From positions 1-21,837 of IMG/VR virus record IMGVR_UViG_3300042898_001922: 21,837 bases of DNA. One strand, written 5' to 3'. Source of the stretch: a virus. The translations under genes were made by a program, and so were the position numbers. Below the pieces are notes generated by a model. The model did no database searches, was not told where the DNA came from, and worked only from the letters and a program-made list of their open reading frames with translations. This document shows, in pieces, positions 5,285-13,101 of this stretch (positions are counted from its first letter, which is position 1; every line of letters begins with the position of its first letter).

Positions 5285-6241
5285 TTGGCTAATATAGTTT
5301 TTCTTGGCAATTTTGAAGTGTCTTATAGTAGTGAGAATCATCACTCTAGTAGTCTAGAGTCTTTAGGCCATACCGTCACAAAATTGCAGGAGCGTAAGGC
5401 CAAGACCCAAACTATCCTAGAAAAAGCATTAGAGTCTGATCTGTTTATCTGGGTGCACACACATGGCTGGGAAACTGGTGGAAACATCTCAATGGATGAC
5501 GTTCTTAATAAACTTAACTCTGCTGGTGTTCCTACTATGACATATCATTTAGATTTATGGTTTGGTCTTGATAGACAAAACGATCTTAAGCATGATAGTT
5601 TCTATAGAACTATTGGTCATTTCTTTACTGTAGATAAACTTATGGCTGACTGGTTTGATCACAATACCGCCGTAAAAGGCCACTTCATGCCTGCTGGGGT
5701 ATACGATAAAGAATGCTACATCCACCCAGACTATGACACACAGAACTTTGAGTACGATGTTATTTTTGTGGGCAGCAAAAGATATCACCACGAACACAAG
5801 TATCGCCCAGAACTAATTGACTTCTTAAGAAAGACATACGGCAAACGATTCCTTCACGTTGGTGGAGATGGCGACACAGGAACTATCCGTGGTGATGCAC
5901 TAAACCGTATCTATGCTAAGAGTAAGATTGCAGTAGGAGATAGTCTTAACATAGGATTTGAATATCCTTACTACACTAGTGATAGGTTGTTTGAGTCTAC
6001 TGGTCGTGGTGGTTTTACCATCTACCCAGAAATTAAGGGACTAGATGAATACTTTATGCCTGATGAAGTTGTATTTTATAAGCATGGAAACTTTAATGAC
6101 TTAAGAGATAAGATAGATCAGTATCTTGAAAACTCTTTGGTACGAGAAAGAATCAGGGTCAACGGTCACAACCGTACAAAGAAAGAACATACCTATGTCC
6201 ATAGATGGACTGCAATCTTAGAAGAGTTGGGTATTAAATGA
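5285..6241 (+). CDS. CgeB-like glycosyltransferase (GT-B fold)
   Basis: The start is a TTG at 5285 preceded by AAAGGGGT; no ATG fits. The 318-residue protein begins NIVFLGNFEVSYSSENHH, a first Rossmann strand, and continues in the manner of CgeB/GT1-type transferases: PTMTYHLDLWFG (83-94), HFFTVDKLM, HFMPAGVYDKECY, DVIFVGSKRYHHEH (158-171), then the C-terminal sugar-nucleotide domain with KIAVGDSLNIG, SDRLFESTGRGGFTIYPE (232-249) and a final TYVHRWTAIL helix. E237 in LFESTGRGG takes the place of the conserved nucleotide-binding acidic residue. A TATAAT at 5258-5263 just after the tRNAs may be its own -10. It overlaps the epimerase gene by 4 nt (ATGA). Less AT-biased at third positions than its upstream neighbour. 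Confidence 0.82.
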   Translation: MANIVFLGNFEVSYSSENHHSSSLESLGHTVTKLQERKAKTQTILEKALESDLFIWVHTHGWETGGNISMDDVLNKLNSAGVPTMTYHLDLWFGLDRQNDLKHDSFYRTIGHFFTVDKLMADWFDHNTAVKGHFMPAGVYDKECYIHPDYDTQNFEYDVIFVGSKRYHHEHKYRPELIDFLRKTYGKRFLHVGGDGDTGTIRGDALNRIYAKSKIAVGDSLNIGFEYPYYTSDRLFESTGRGGFTIYPEIKGLDEYFMPDEVVFYKHGNFNDLRDKIDQYLENSLVRERIRVNGHNRTKKEHTYVHRWTAILEELGIK

Positions 6242-7239
6242 ATATATTAATAACAGGTGTTGCTGGACTACTTGGAAGCAATCTGGCAAAAAGTTTATCT
6301 CATCACAATATAACTGGTGTTGATAGTCTAATCGGTGGATATACAGATAATATTCCTTCAGAAATTAATTGGCTTAATAAAGACTGTAATGATTTAACTA
6401 AAGAAGATTTTAAAGACATTGAAGTTGTTATCCATGCAGCATGTACTGCTCACGAAGGACTTTCTGTTTTTTCTCCTAAGTTTATTACTGACAATACATA
6501 CGGTAACTCTATGAATGTTTTAAGTTGTGCAATTCAGGCTGGTGTTAAAAAGTTTATATTTACTTCTAGCATGGCTAGATACGGTAACCAAGACACGCTT
6601 CCTTTTACAGAAAATATGATACCAAAACCAGAAGACCCTTATGGTATTGCAAAACATGCCTTTGAGTTAACATTAAAAAATCTTTCAAAAACTCACGGTA
6701 TTGAATTTGTTATTTTTGTGCCACACAACGTTGTTGGTATTGGACAAAACTATACGGATCCTTTTAGAAACGTTGCTGGGATTATGATTAACCGCATGTT
6801 ACAAAACAGACAACCAATAATATATGGTGATGGAAACCAAAAAAGGTGTTTCTCTGACATAAGAGATATTATAGATCCATTTCATAAAGTTATTTTTTCT
6901 GATGTCGCTAACGGAGAAGTAATTAATATCGGTCCTGATGACAACTTTATAACTATTAATCATTTAGCAGAAGAAATTGCATCAATTCTTGATTTTGATT
7001 TAAACCCAATATACTTAGATTCTCGTCCATCTGAAGTTAGGTTAGCGCATTGCTCTGCAGATAAAGCAAGAAAACTACTTAACTATGAAACACATTATGA
7101 ATTAAAAGAAATCCTATCGAATATGATAGATTGGGTTAAAATAAGAGGAACAGGACCATTTAATTATAATTTACCAGTTGAAATCCAAAGTCATTTAACA
7201 CCAAAAACTTGGGTCAATCAAGATTTATTTAATAAATAG
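6238..7239 (+). CDS. NAD-dependent nucleotide-sugar epimerase/dehydratase (extended SDR)
   Basis: The 333-residue protein has the extended short-chain dehydrogenase signature: G7-x2-G10-x2-G13 in ITGVAGLLGSN, D29 in TGVDSL selecting NAD, HAACTAH (66-72), the catalytic TSS (109-111), and Y135-x3-K139 (YGIAK). The C-terminal half contains IYGDGNQKRCFSDIRDI, the usual substrate-side motif of GalE-like epimerases. Length matches UDP-glucose 4-epimerase relatives. It presumably epimerises or dehydrates a nucleotide sugar feeding the surrounding transferases; the exact sugar cannot be read. It shares ATGA with the previous gene. Confidence 0.88.
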   Translation: MNILITGVAGLLGSNLAKSLSHHNITGVDSLIGGYTDNIPSEINWLNKDCNDLTKEDFKDIEVVIHAACTAHEGLSVFSPKFITDNTYGNSMNVLSCAIQAGVKKFIFTSSMARYGNQDTLPFTENMIPKPEDPYGIAKHAFELTLKNLSKTHGIEFVIFVPHNVVGIGQNYTDPFRNVAGIMINRMLQNRQPIIYGDGNQKRCFSDIRDIIDPFHKVIFSDVANGEVINIGPDDNFITINHLAEEIASILDFDLNPIYLDSRPSEVRLAHCSADKARKLLNYETHYELKEILSNMIDWVKIRGTGPFNYNLPVEIQSHLTPKTWVNQDLFNK

Positions 7240-7250
7240 GAGACATGAAA

Positions 7251-7964
7251 ATGACAGAAATGAGAACAGTAATAGTTAATGGTGAGTTTGAGATTACTTT
7301 ACCAGAGCATCGTGCTGCACGTCCTGATTGGTATCAACCACACGGTTGGGAAAAACCAAGACTAAAACACATGTCTGAAAATATTTCTTCTGGAGATGTT
7401 ATGTATTATGTTGGTGCAGAAGAGGGTGAGTTTGCTGCACTATGTCAAATGTGGGGTGCGGAAGTAGTTGTATTTGAGCCAAACCCCAAAGTCTGGTCAC
7501 ACTTTCCACTACTCTGGAGTGCAAACAATTTAGATCTTCCAATGGTTTGTATTCCTGGATTTGCATCTGATAAGATAAACAGTCTTTCAAGAATATATTA
7601 TAATGAATGGCCACCAGAAGTTAACGATGTAATTGAAGCAGCCCACGGATTTAAAGAACTATACCTTGAAGGAGAAACCTATGGTCAGATTACTATAGAT
7701 TCTTGTGTATATGATCATGGTATTAAAGCCCCTACCGCCATTTCCTTGGACGTAGAGGGTAGTGAGTGGAGGGTCCTAGGAGGGGCTGAGAGGGTGCTTA
7801 GAGAGCACAAACCAAAGATTTGGCTATCTGGACACCCTGAGTTTATGTTACAGCAATGGAATGAATCTTTATATAATCTTAGACAATGGATTAAAGGATT
7901 AGGTTATACTGAAATAATTTTAGATTACCAACATGAGGTTCATTTATATTATGAATCAATATAA
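7251..7964 (+). CDS. FkbM-family SAM-dependent methyltransferase
   Basis: FkbM-type O-methyltransferases act on sugar or polyketide hydroxyls. The protein shows motif I as DVMYYVGAEEGEF, the acidic strand VVVFEPNPKVW (Glu for the SAM ribose) and the family block ISLDVEGSEWRVLGGAERVL, followed by PKIWLSGHPEF. Two in-frame ATGs compete: 7245 and 7251; AGGAG overlapping the epimerase stop is 2 nt from the first and 8 nt from the second, so 7251 is preferred. A GC-richer patch (about 7730-7810) codes for the ISLDVEGSE block and stands out from the AT-rich neighbourhood. It overlaps the next gene by 14 nt. Confidence 0.85.
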   Translation: MTEMRTVIVNGEFEITLPEHRAARPDWYQPHGWEKPRLKHMSENISSGDVMYYVGAEEGEFAALCQMWGAEVVVFEPNPKVWSHFPLLWSANNLDLPMVCIPGFASDKINSLSRIYYNEWPPEVNDVIEAAHGFKELYLEGETYGQITIDSCVYDHGIKAPTAISLDVEGSEWRVLGGAERVLREHKPKIWLSGHPEFMLQQWNESLYNLRQWIKGLGYTEIILDYQHEVHLYYESI

Positions 7965-8805
7965 CGCATACTTATATTCTCATGATGGACAAGACTATGC
8001 AAATGACAAATGGGATTATGGATTATTAAAAGAAATATTTGATAAGCATGGAGTAGATCAAACAAGGGTTACAGAGATTCCAAAAGCAGATAAAGCCTTT
8101 GTTGTAATCCCTGGACCACAGACTGCTGGCAATGAGGAACTCTTGTCTAATGAATTAAATAAACTTTCTAGAGTTGTTTTATTTATTAATGGAGATGAGA
8201 ATGCTAGGTTTGATGTAAGTAAAATTAGACATTCTAATATTGAGATATGGATTCAATACCCTCATGAAAAACATGATCAATATAACAAGATGCCAATTGG
8301 AGTTCCACAACACCTAAAAGACAACGCTCCAGAGTATAAAGAAAAAGAGTATGATTTATATTTTGGGGGACAGATAACACACTCAAGAAGAAAAGAGTTA
8401 GCCTCAGTTATGCCAAGGCTAAAGAATTCACTCTATGGACCAACAAAAGGATTTTCACTTGGAGATAAGCCAAAAGATTACTATGCTAAACTTTCAAGTG
8501 CAAAGATTGCTCCATGTCCATCTGGGGCCGCAGTAATAGATACATTTAGATTCTTTGAATCAATAGAGTTGTTGACCCTTCCAATTGCAGATAAACTAGA
8601 TCCAAGCATGACAGAAACAAAGTTTTATAAAAAAATGTTTGGTACTGAGTTTCCTGTTGAATCTGTAGATAATTGGAACAATATTGAAAAACTTTTGCCA
8701 GAGTTGTTGGAAAGTTATCCAAATAATATGCACAGAGTTGTTGGTTGGTGGATTAAATATAAAAGAGATCTGGGTATTAAGATAATGGAGCAAATAAATG
8801 CATAA
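7951..8805 (+). CDS. Exostosin-like glycosyltransferase
   Basis: From the ATG at 7951 the product is 284 residues, beginning MNQYNAYLYSHDGQDYANDK; an in-frame ATG at 7933 would add six residues but lacks a ribosome site, whereas GAGG lies 12 nt before 7951. The C-terminal half has the exostosin/GT47-like order: DLYFGGQITHSRRKEL, then YYAKLSSAKIAPCPSG with TFRFFESIELLTLPIAD, where the Arg and Glu of RFFES correspond to the conserved nucleotide-sugar site. It overlaps the FkbM gene by 14 nt and the next gene by 8 nt, so it is in the same transcript. Donor and acceptor sugars are unknown. Confidence 0.7.
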   Translation: MNQYNAYLYSHDGQDYANDKWDYGLLKEIFDKHGVDQTRVTEIPKADKAFVVIPGPQTAGNEELLSNELNKLSRVVLFINGDENARFDVSKIRHSNIEIWIQYPHEKHDQYNKMPIGVPQHLKDNAPEYKEKEYDLYFGGQITHSRRKELASVMPRLKNSLYGPTKGFSLGDKPKDYYAKLSSAKIAPCPSGAAVIDTFRFFESIELLTLPIADKLDPSMTETKFYKKMFGTEFPVESVDNWNNIEKLLPELLESYPNNMHRVVGWWIKYKRDLGIKIMEQINA

Positions 8806-9556
8806 AAGAGATATAACTATTGTTCTGGTAACCTCTGTTTTGCCATCTCACCCCAATACAGACATCATTGATGAAACAATTAAATCTATTAGATTTCACT
8901 TTCCAGATAATGAGATAATCATGCAGATTGATGGGTTAAGAAGAGAACAAAATCACCGTAAGGCAGACTATGATGAATATAAAAATCGCATCTTATGGAA
9001 ATGTTTGCATGAATATAAAAATGTTCTGCCAATGGTTTTTGAAAGTCATATCCACCAAACAGGAATGATGCGCCTAACAATGCCAGAAATAAAAACATCA
9101 TTGCTTCTTTATATTGAAGGAGATGCCCCTCTTACAACTGATCCTATTGATTGGGAAAAATGTTTAGACATGATTGAGTATGGCAAAGCAAACACTATTC
9201 GTTTTCACTTTGAAGCCTTTATTCCAGAACCTCACAAACACTTAATGTTTGATTTAGAAGATGGATTTTTAAAGACTGCTCAATGGAGCCAACGTCCACA
9301 CCTAACCAAAAAGAGTTATTACGCAGATGTTGTCTTGCCATCATGCGACAAATTCTTTTTTATAGAAGATACTTTTCATGGCAAAGTTCAAGATGATATG
9401 CTGCCATATGATATTTTTAGCGAAGATGGCTGGAATATGCATAAGTTATGGATCTATCATCCTGATATAAACATTAAAAGATCTTACCATTTAGATGGCC
9501 GTGATGGTCATAAAAAATTTACTACAGATGATAAATTTTGGGGATATAAAGAATGA
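8798..9556 (+). CDS. GT-A-like glycosyltransferase
   Basis: The 252-residue protein starts with a GT2-like strand and helix (DITIVLVTSVLPSHPNTDIIDETIKSI, residues 5-31), followed by EIIMQIDGL and, at residues 103-109, LLYIEGDAP, where E-G-D occupies the place of the DxD metal motif of GT-A enzymes. The rest (TIRFHFEAFIPEP, KSYYADVVLP, SEDGWNMHKLWIYHP) is unusual and no subfamily is clear. The call rests on the fold pattern and on its place between other glycosyltransferases; it overlaps both neighbours (8 nt and 4 nt). Confidence 0.6.
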   Translation: MHKRDITIVLVTSVLPSHPNTDIIDETIKSIRFHFPDNEIIMQIDGLRREQNHRKADYDEYKNRILWKCLHEYKNVLPMVFESHIHQTGMMRLTMPEIKTSLLLYIEGDAPLTTDPIDWEKCLDMIEYGKANTIRFHFEAFIPEPHKHLMFDLEDGFLKTAQWSQRPHLTKKSYYADVVLPSCDKFFFIEDTFHGKVQDDMLPYDIFSEDGWNMHKLWIYHPDINIKRSYHLDGRDGHKKFTTDDKFWGYKE

Positions 9557-10584
9557 GACTAGGTATCATAGCAAGATCTGATAACACTGGCTTGGGTAAT
9601 CAAACCAGAGAACTAGTAGACATGCTGAAGCCTGACAAAATTCTACTTATTAACTCAAGTTTTTTTAATCAAAATAAACAGCACCCAGAGTGGTATGCGG
9701 GTTATAACTGCATTACAACAGACAGAGGGTTTCCTAGACAGGGTGAGATAAAAGAATTTTTACGAAACCTTGATGTTGTTATTAGTTGTGAAACTTTTTA
9801 CTCGCAACAGTTTATTGATATGGCTAGAATGGCTGGTATAAAAACCATCCTTCAATATAACTATGAGTTTTTAGGTAACTTACAACATGAAGACTGGTCA
9901 TTACCAGATGTATTATTGGCTCCAAGTACTTGGCATATAGATGATATTATAAGGTTATATGGTACTAGATGTGAAGTTATTCATCTACCGCCACCAACCG
10001 ATGCAGAGTTATTTAAAGATGTAAGAAATATAAATGCACAAGACCATAAAAGAATTTTGCATGTTGCTGGTAAGGCAGCCGTTAAAGATCGCAACGGTAC
10101 CGAAACTGTTATCAAGATGCTTGAATATTCAAAGGAAGATTACAAATTAGTTATTAAAACACAAACACCTTTAGAAATTAAATCAACAGATGAAAGAATT
10201 ATTATAGAAACCGATAACGTTGTAAACAAGCAGGATCTATACTCTGGCTATGATGCAATGGTATTGCCTAGAAGATATGCTGGTTTATGTTTACCAATGA
10301 ATGAAGCATTGATGAGTGGCTTACCAGTGTTTATGCCAAGGGTTTCTCCAAACACAACGGTATTGCCAGATGAGTGGACACTAAAGGCTGAAAGAATTGA
10401 TAGATTTAAAGCAAAAGCAACTGTAGATGTTTGGTCAGTTAGTCCTAGATCACTTGCTGAACTTATTGATAACTATATTGTTAGTGATAAAGAAGCAATG
10501 AAAACAAGGGCATTTAATTTAGGGTTTGAACATTTTTCAAGAGAGTCATTAAAAGAAAAATATATAAATATTATTAACTCATAA
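9553..10584 (+). CDS. GT-B glycosyltransferase (GT1/GT4 type)
   Basis: The 343-residue protein opens with LGIIARSDNTGLGNQTRE, the acceptor-side glycine-rich loop of GT4-like enzymes (G13-L-G-N). LLAPSTWHIDDI and VIHLPPPTDAELF (142-154) form the linker to the donor domain. The donor domain has RILHVAGKAAVKDRNGTETVI (167-187), KLVIKTQ and the family E-x7-E-like block PRRYAGLCLPMNEALMSGLPV (239-259), in which the first Glu is replaced and E251 is kept. It is the last gene of the right-going block; the stop is followed almost at once by the convergent terminator. Confidence 0.82.
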   Translation: MRLGIIARSDNTGLGNQTRELVDMLKPDKILLINSSFFNQNKQHPEWYAGYNCITTDRGFPRQGEIKEFLRNLDVVISCETFYSQQFIDMARMAGIKTILQYNYEFLGNLQHEDWSLPDVLLAPSTWHIDDIIRLYGTRCEVIHLPPPTDAELFKDVRNINAQDHKRILHVAGKAAVKDRNGTETVIKMLEYSKEDYKLVIKTQTPLEIKSTDERIIIETDNVVNKQDLYSGYDAMVLPRRYAGLCLPMNEALMSGLPVFMPRVSPNTTVLPDEWTLKAERIDRFKAKATVDVWSVSPRSLAELIDNYIVSDKEAMKTRAFNLGFEHFSRESLKEKYINIINS

Positions 10585-10615
10585 AACAAAAAAGCCAGCC
10601 TATTTCTAGACTGGC
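10583..10615 (-). terminator. Strong intrinsic terminator of the left-going arm
   Basis: On the minus strand GCCAGTCTA pairs with TAGGCTGGC (9 bp, one G-U) around a GAAA tetraloop (stem bases 10615-10607 and 10602-10594), followed by TTTTTTG and more T. On the plus strand the hairpin is followed by AATTCTG, not a T-run, so it acts mainly on leftward transcripts. It lies between the two converging arms. Confidence 0.88.
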
Positions 10616-10632
10616 AATTCTGTAAGTAAATG

Positions 10633-10917
10633 TTACTTCTTTGGTGCTGCCTTCTTAGCAACAGCCTTCTTTGCAGCCTTCTTTGCAGGTGCCTTAGCAG
10701 CCTTCAGAGCCATCTCTACGGCCTTAGCATCTGGCAAGATACCAAAAGCCTTGTCGTTAGGGTTGATTGCTCTAATTGCAACGGGTGCAATTGCTGCAAC
10801 AAGGGCAGTCCATAGATCTTTTGGATCTGTTACGCCTGCCATGTATAGTGCAAGGCCTGATGCAAGGACTGAACGTCCGTATGATGCAAGTAGTGCCTTT
10901 AGTTGTTCTGTGTTCAT
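10633..10917 (-). CDS. Holin-like membrane protein with Ala/Lys-rich (H1-like) tail
   Basis: Residues 1-60 (MNTEQLKALLASYGRSVLAS..., then ALVAAIAPVAIRAINPNDKAFG) contain two hydrophobic helices and resemble small membrane proteins often labelled holins in actinophages. Residues 66-94 are almost only Ala, Lys and Pro, with repeated AKKAA/AKKAV units like bacterial histone-H1-like tails. AGGAGGA about 5 nt upstream is a near-perfect ribosome site, and a TATACT with TGC in front lies at 10950-10945. It is the last gene before the terminator. Membrane insertion is inferred from hydrophobicity; the basic tail could contact DNA or the phospholipid surface. Confidence 0.65.
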   Translation of the reverse strand: MNTEQLKALLASYGRSVLASGLALYMAGVTDPKDLWTALVAAIAPVAIRAINPNDKAFGILPDAKAVEMALKAAKAPAKKAAKKAVAKKAAPKK

Positions 10918-10944
10918 TTTTCCTCCTAGGATAGAACGTTTATT

Positions 10945-10953
10945 AGTATAGCA
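10945..10953 (-). promoter_or_regulatory. Extended -10 promoter for the H1-tailed holin-like gene
   Basis: The minus strand reads TGC-TATACT (10953-10945), an extended -10. No convincing -35 is seen at 16-18 nt. It lies in the 51-nt gap after the 2OG oxygenase gene, so the terminal gene can be expressed separately; a leader of about 20 nt would hold the AGGAGGA site. Confidence 0.45.
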
Positions 10954-10968
10954 CGAAAATCGTACTAA

Positions 10969-11556
10969 TTATTTTAGTCTTTTGCCAGAGTTCCATTCAT
11001 CTTCTGTAAGATCACCTTGAATAACATTTAAATATTTTGGCCCTTTAGTATAGTACCAATGATCAGGCTCTACAAAATGAAAAAATATCATTGCAACATG
11101 CTGTGACTCAGGATTTGGAAACTCTGGCCTCCAGTGCTCTTGGTCATTTCCATAATATAAAACTGCTTCATTTTCTTGTAAAGTATATTCACTATCTTTA
11201 CCTTTATGTTCAATGCCAATTGCCCATGGCTCAGTTTGATATAAACAAAGATCTACAGTATATGTACAGGCATTATCATCTACATGCCTATAAAGGTTTG
11301 CCCCAGGACCTTGATAACGAGCAAATACAGAATAAGATGGCAATAAAGTTTCACTATTAAAAATTTTTCTTGCTAAAGGTATAAGTTTTTCTCCATACTC
11401 ATCTATAACGGGAGAGTTTACAATATGTCTTCCAAACGATCCGTCCCACTCTGTAGGCATTGGCCAGTTTTGCATAATAACTTTTAATTCTTTATGCTCT
11501 TCATCACTAAAAACATTTTTAATAATTACAGGCTCTTTTACTTCAATCTTTGACAC
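10969..11556 (-). CDS. 2OG-Fe(II) oxygenase superfamily protein
   Basis: The 195-residue protein starts at GTG 11556 behind AGGAGG. The iron site is YRHVDDNACTYTVDLCLY with H91-x-D93; the distal histidine is probably H141 in NDQEHWRPEF, followed by QHVAMIFFHFV. This resembles prolyl-hydroxylase-like 2OG oxygenases common in phages. It differs from the enzyme at 465-1103, which uses an H-D-H arrangement, so the two are not recent duplicates. It overlaps no neighbour; the XapX gene ends 8 nt upstream. Substrate unknown. Confidence 0.75.
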   Translation of the reverse strand: MSKIEVKEPVIIKNVFSDEEHKELKVIMQNWPMPTEWDGSFGRHIVNSPVIDEYGEKLIPLARKIFNSETLLPSYSVFARYQGPGANLYRHVDDNACTYTVDLCLYQTEPWAIGIEHKGKDSEYTLQENEAVLYYGNDQEHWRPEFPNPESQHVAMIFFHFVEPDHWYYTKGPKYLNVIQGDLTEDEWNSGKRLK

Positions 11557-11564
11557 CTGTCCTC

Positions 11565-11723
11565 CTAATTTATAATCTTAAATAGTATAGCATATCCAGC
11601 CCATAGCCCTACAATTCCTGCTACCCCTGCAAAAACTGGTGGTGCAGGAACTGGCAATTTAAATGCAGCAAATACCACGCCACAGCCAAACCCTGTTAAT
11701 GTTGATAATAATATATCTCTCAT
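11565..11723 (-). CDS. XapX/DUF1427-like small membrane protein
   Basis: A 52-codon frame starting at ATG 11723, overlapping the upstream stop as TAATG. The sequence reads MRDILLSTLTGFGCGVVFAA, then FKLPVPAPPVFAGVAGIVG and LWAGYAILFKIIN. A membrane helix, a central P-x-P-x-P-P motif and a Gly-rich second helix are the XapX (DUF1427) pattern. The biochemical role of the family is unknown. It carries no separate promoter and is translationally coupled to the gene upstream. Confidence 0.7.
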   Translation of the reverse strand: MRDILLSTLTGFGCGVVFAAFKLPVPAPPVFAGVAGIVGLWAGYAILFKIIN

Positions 11724-12166
11724 TATTTTATTTCATCCTCTGGAAGTAGTATTTTTAATTCTTTATATGCTTTTGAAATATTTTTCATAGATGGATAGTC
11801 TGGTCTTGACATAGATAAAGTCTCTCCGTATTCATCAAAGTGAGATATATCTGCATCAACATCGTTAACAAACTTAGTTAAACCTTTTTGCACATTCTCA
11901 ATATATTCAAATGCCCATAATCTAGAATCAGAGAGAAACTTAATAAAGTTTTCTTTATGTATTGAATCATCTGATTCTTCTTTTATTTTTGTAGACTTTG
12001 TTAGATCAACATATTCTTGAAGTAATGTTTTTTCAATAAAAAGTTTTGAAACATCTCTTTTAAGTTTAATAGATTGTCTTAAAACTAAAACGTATGAAAT
12101 TGCAAAACAAAATGACAGGGTTGCAAAAACAACAATAATAATATCTTTCATATCACCACTCCACAT
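11723..12166 (-). CDS. Membrane-anchored coiled-coil protein, leaderless
   Basis: The 147-residue protein (from ATG 12166) has one N-terminal membrane helix (about residues 8-28, IIIVVFATLSFCFAISYVLVL), then a charged helical region with heptad-like hydrophobics (LKRDVSKLFIEKTLLQEYVDL) and an acidic C-terminal half ending KILLPEDEIK. Two starts compete: ATG 12166 sits exactly 6 nt after a perfect-consensus promoter, while ATG 12151 follows GGTGAT. The promoter favours 12166. The layout recalls spanin- or tether-like phage membrane proteins, but no family is recognised. Confidence 0.65.
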   Translation of the reverse strand: MWSGDMKDIIIVVFATLSFCFAISYVLVLRQSIKLKRDVSKLFIEKTLLQEYVDLTKSTKIKEESDDSIHKENFIKFLSDSRLWAFEYIENVQKGLTKFVNDVDADISHFDEYGETLSMSRPDYPSMKNISKAYKELKILLPEDEIK

Positions 12167-12172
12167 ATTTTA

Positions 12173-12201
12173 ATTATATCCTAATGCCTTGGGTTTGTCA
12201 A
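12173..12201 (-). promoter_or_regulatory. Perfect consensus sigma-70 promoter, leaderless start at 12166
   Basis: On the minus strand TTGACA (12201-12196), a 17-nt spacer and TATAAT (12178-12173) are followed by TAAAAT and the ATG at 12166. Every promoter base matches consensus and the expected +1 is the A of the ATG. The -35 lies inside the final codons of the GT60-like gene. Confidence 0.85.
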
Positions 12202-13101
12202 ACTATAAAAATCTTTAAAGTTAGTATTAGTAAAGATCTCATACTCTGCAAGAGTTCTAATGTTTCCAGCACCAAAGATTCCTTCTTCTTCACCACAAAG
12301 AATTCTTTTTTGTTTTTTGTATGATATTTCTTCTAACTCTTTCCAAGATAAACCTCTTAGGTTTCTATCTCCCCAAATTTTATAGTATCCGCCACGAGAA
12401 TAAAAATGATAAACAATATTTTTTGCAGGGGAATAAATGTCCCAGCCTCTAGTCCAAGCCCTCATAGCAAAACAAATCTCTTCACCAAAAAAACTTAGGT
12501 CTGGATCATATGGAAGTTCATTAACCATTGCTCCATAAGAAAACATAAAACCACCAAGGACGGTCTCTGATATTTCTGGATCTTCTTTTGCTCTATTTAT
12601 AAACTCAAGTCTTTCTGCAGTCCACTGATTCTTTCTATTTAAGGCTATCTTCTGTCTAGTTGGGTATGACTTTATCTTTGGATGTTTTTTTATTAAATGC
12701 ATACCGCCATTACTTTCTGGCTCAAAGGGTGCTGGGAAATATGAAAGAAGAACTGATGAATGACCAGAAATATTCTTGGCTCTTTCTAGTTGATCAATAG
12801 ATATCGTGTCCCAGTCTTTTGCAAACCTTGTATGGGAATCAATTTGAAGGAAATAGTCTTCATTGTTATATAGTTCCATGGCCTTTGCTCTTGCATACCC
12901 CGCACCTCTGGCTTCTTTAGAGTGCATATTTACAAGAGATAGGTTTGTAACAAAGTCAAAGTTTGGCATTTCTAATGGCAGGCCCTGATAAACAACACCA
13001 AAGTGTAGGTTTTCTGGATTACTTGCATTGTCAATAGCACTCTTAATAGTATAAGGAAGTTCTGGATCACGAAAAGATGCTATAGATATAAAGATTGTCA
13101 T
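12181..13101 (-). CDS. GT60-like (GlcNAc, PF11397-type) glycosyltransferase
   Basis: The 306-residue protein matches the GlcNAc-transferase family known from Skp1 GnT1 and found in many phages: IFISIASFRDPELPYTIKSA (3-22), LHFGVVYQG (32-40), RGAGYARAKAMELY (65-78), and the catalytic strand YFLQIDSHTRFAKDWD (83-98), where D88-S-H90 replaces DxD. Later landmarks are GGFMFSYGAMV and SFFGEEICFAMRAWTRGWDIYSP, with the Glu pair likely near the active site. It would transfer a sugar, by family precedent GlcNAc to a hydroxyl of a protein, in the cytoplasm. It is the only glycosyltransferase on the leftward arm. Start overlaps the upstream stop by 4 nt (ATGA). Confidence 0.82.
   Translation of the reverse strand: MTIFISIASFRDPELPYTIKSAIDNASNPENLHFGVVYQGLPLEMPNFDFVTNLSLVNMHSKEARGAGYARAKAMELYNNEDYFLQIDSHTRFAKDWDTISIDQLERAKNISGHSSVLLSYFPAPFEPESNGGMHLIKKHPKIKSYPTRQKIALNRKNQWTAERLEFINRAKEDPEISETVLGGFMFSYGAMVNELPYDPDLSFFGEEICFAMRAWTRGWDIYSPAKNIVYHFYSRGGYYKIWGDRNLRGLSWKELEEISYKKQKRILCGEEEGIFGAGNIRTLAEYEIFTNTNFKDFYSLTNPRH

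Noticed and set aside
5555-5797. Leftward 80-codon frame inside the CgeB-like gene
   Set aside because: Lies wholly within a strong gene on the other strand with no start signals.
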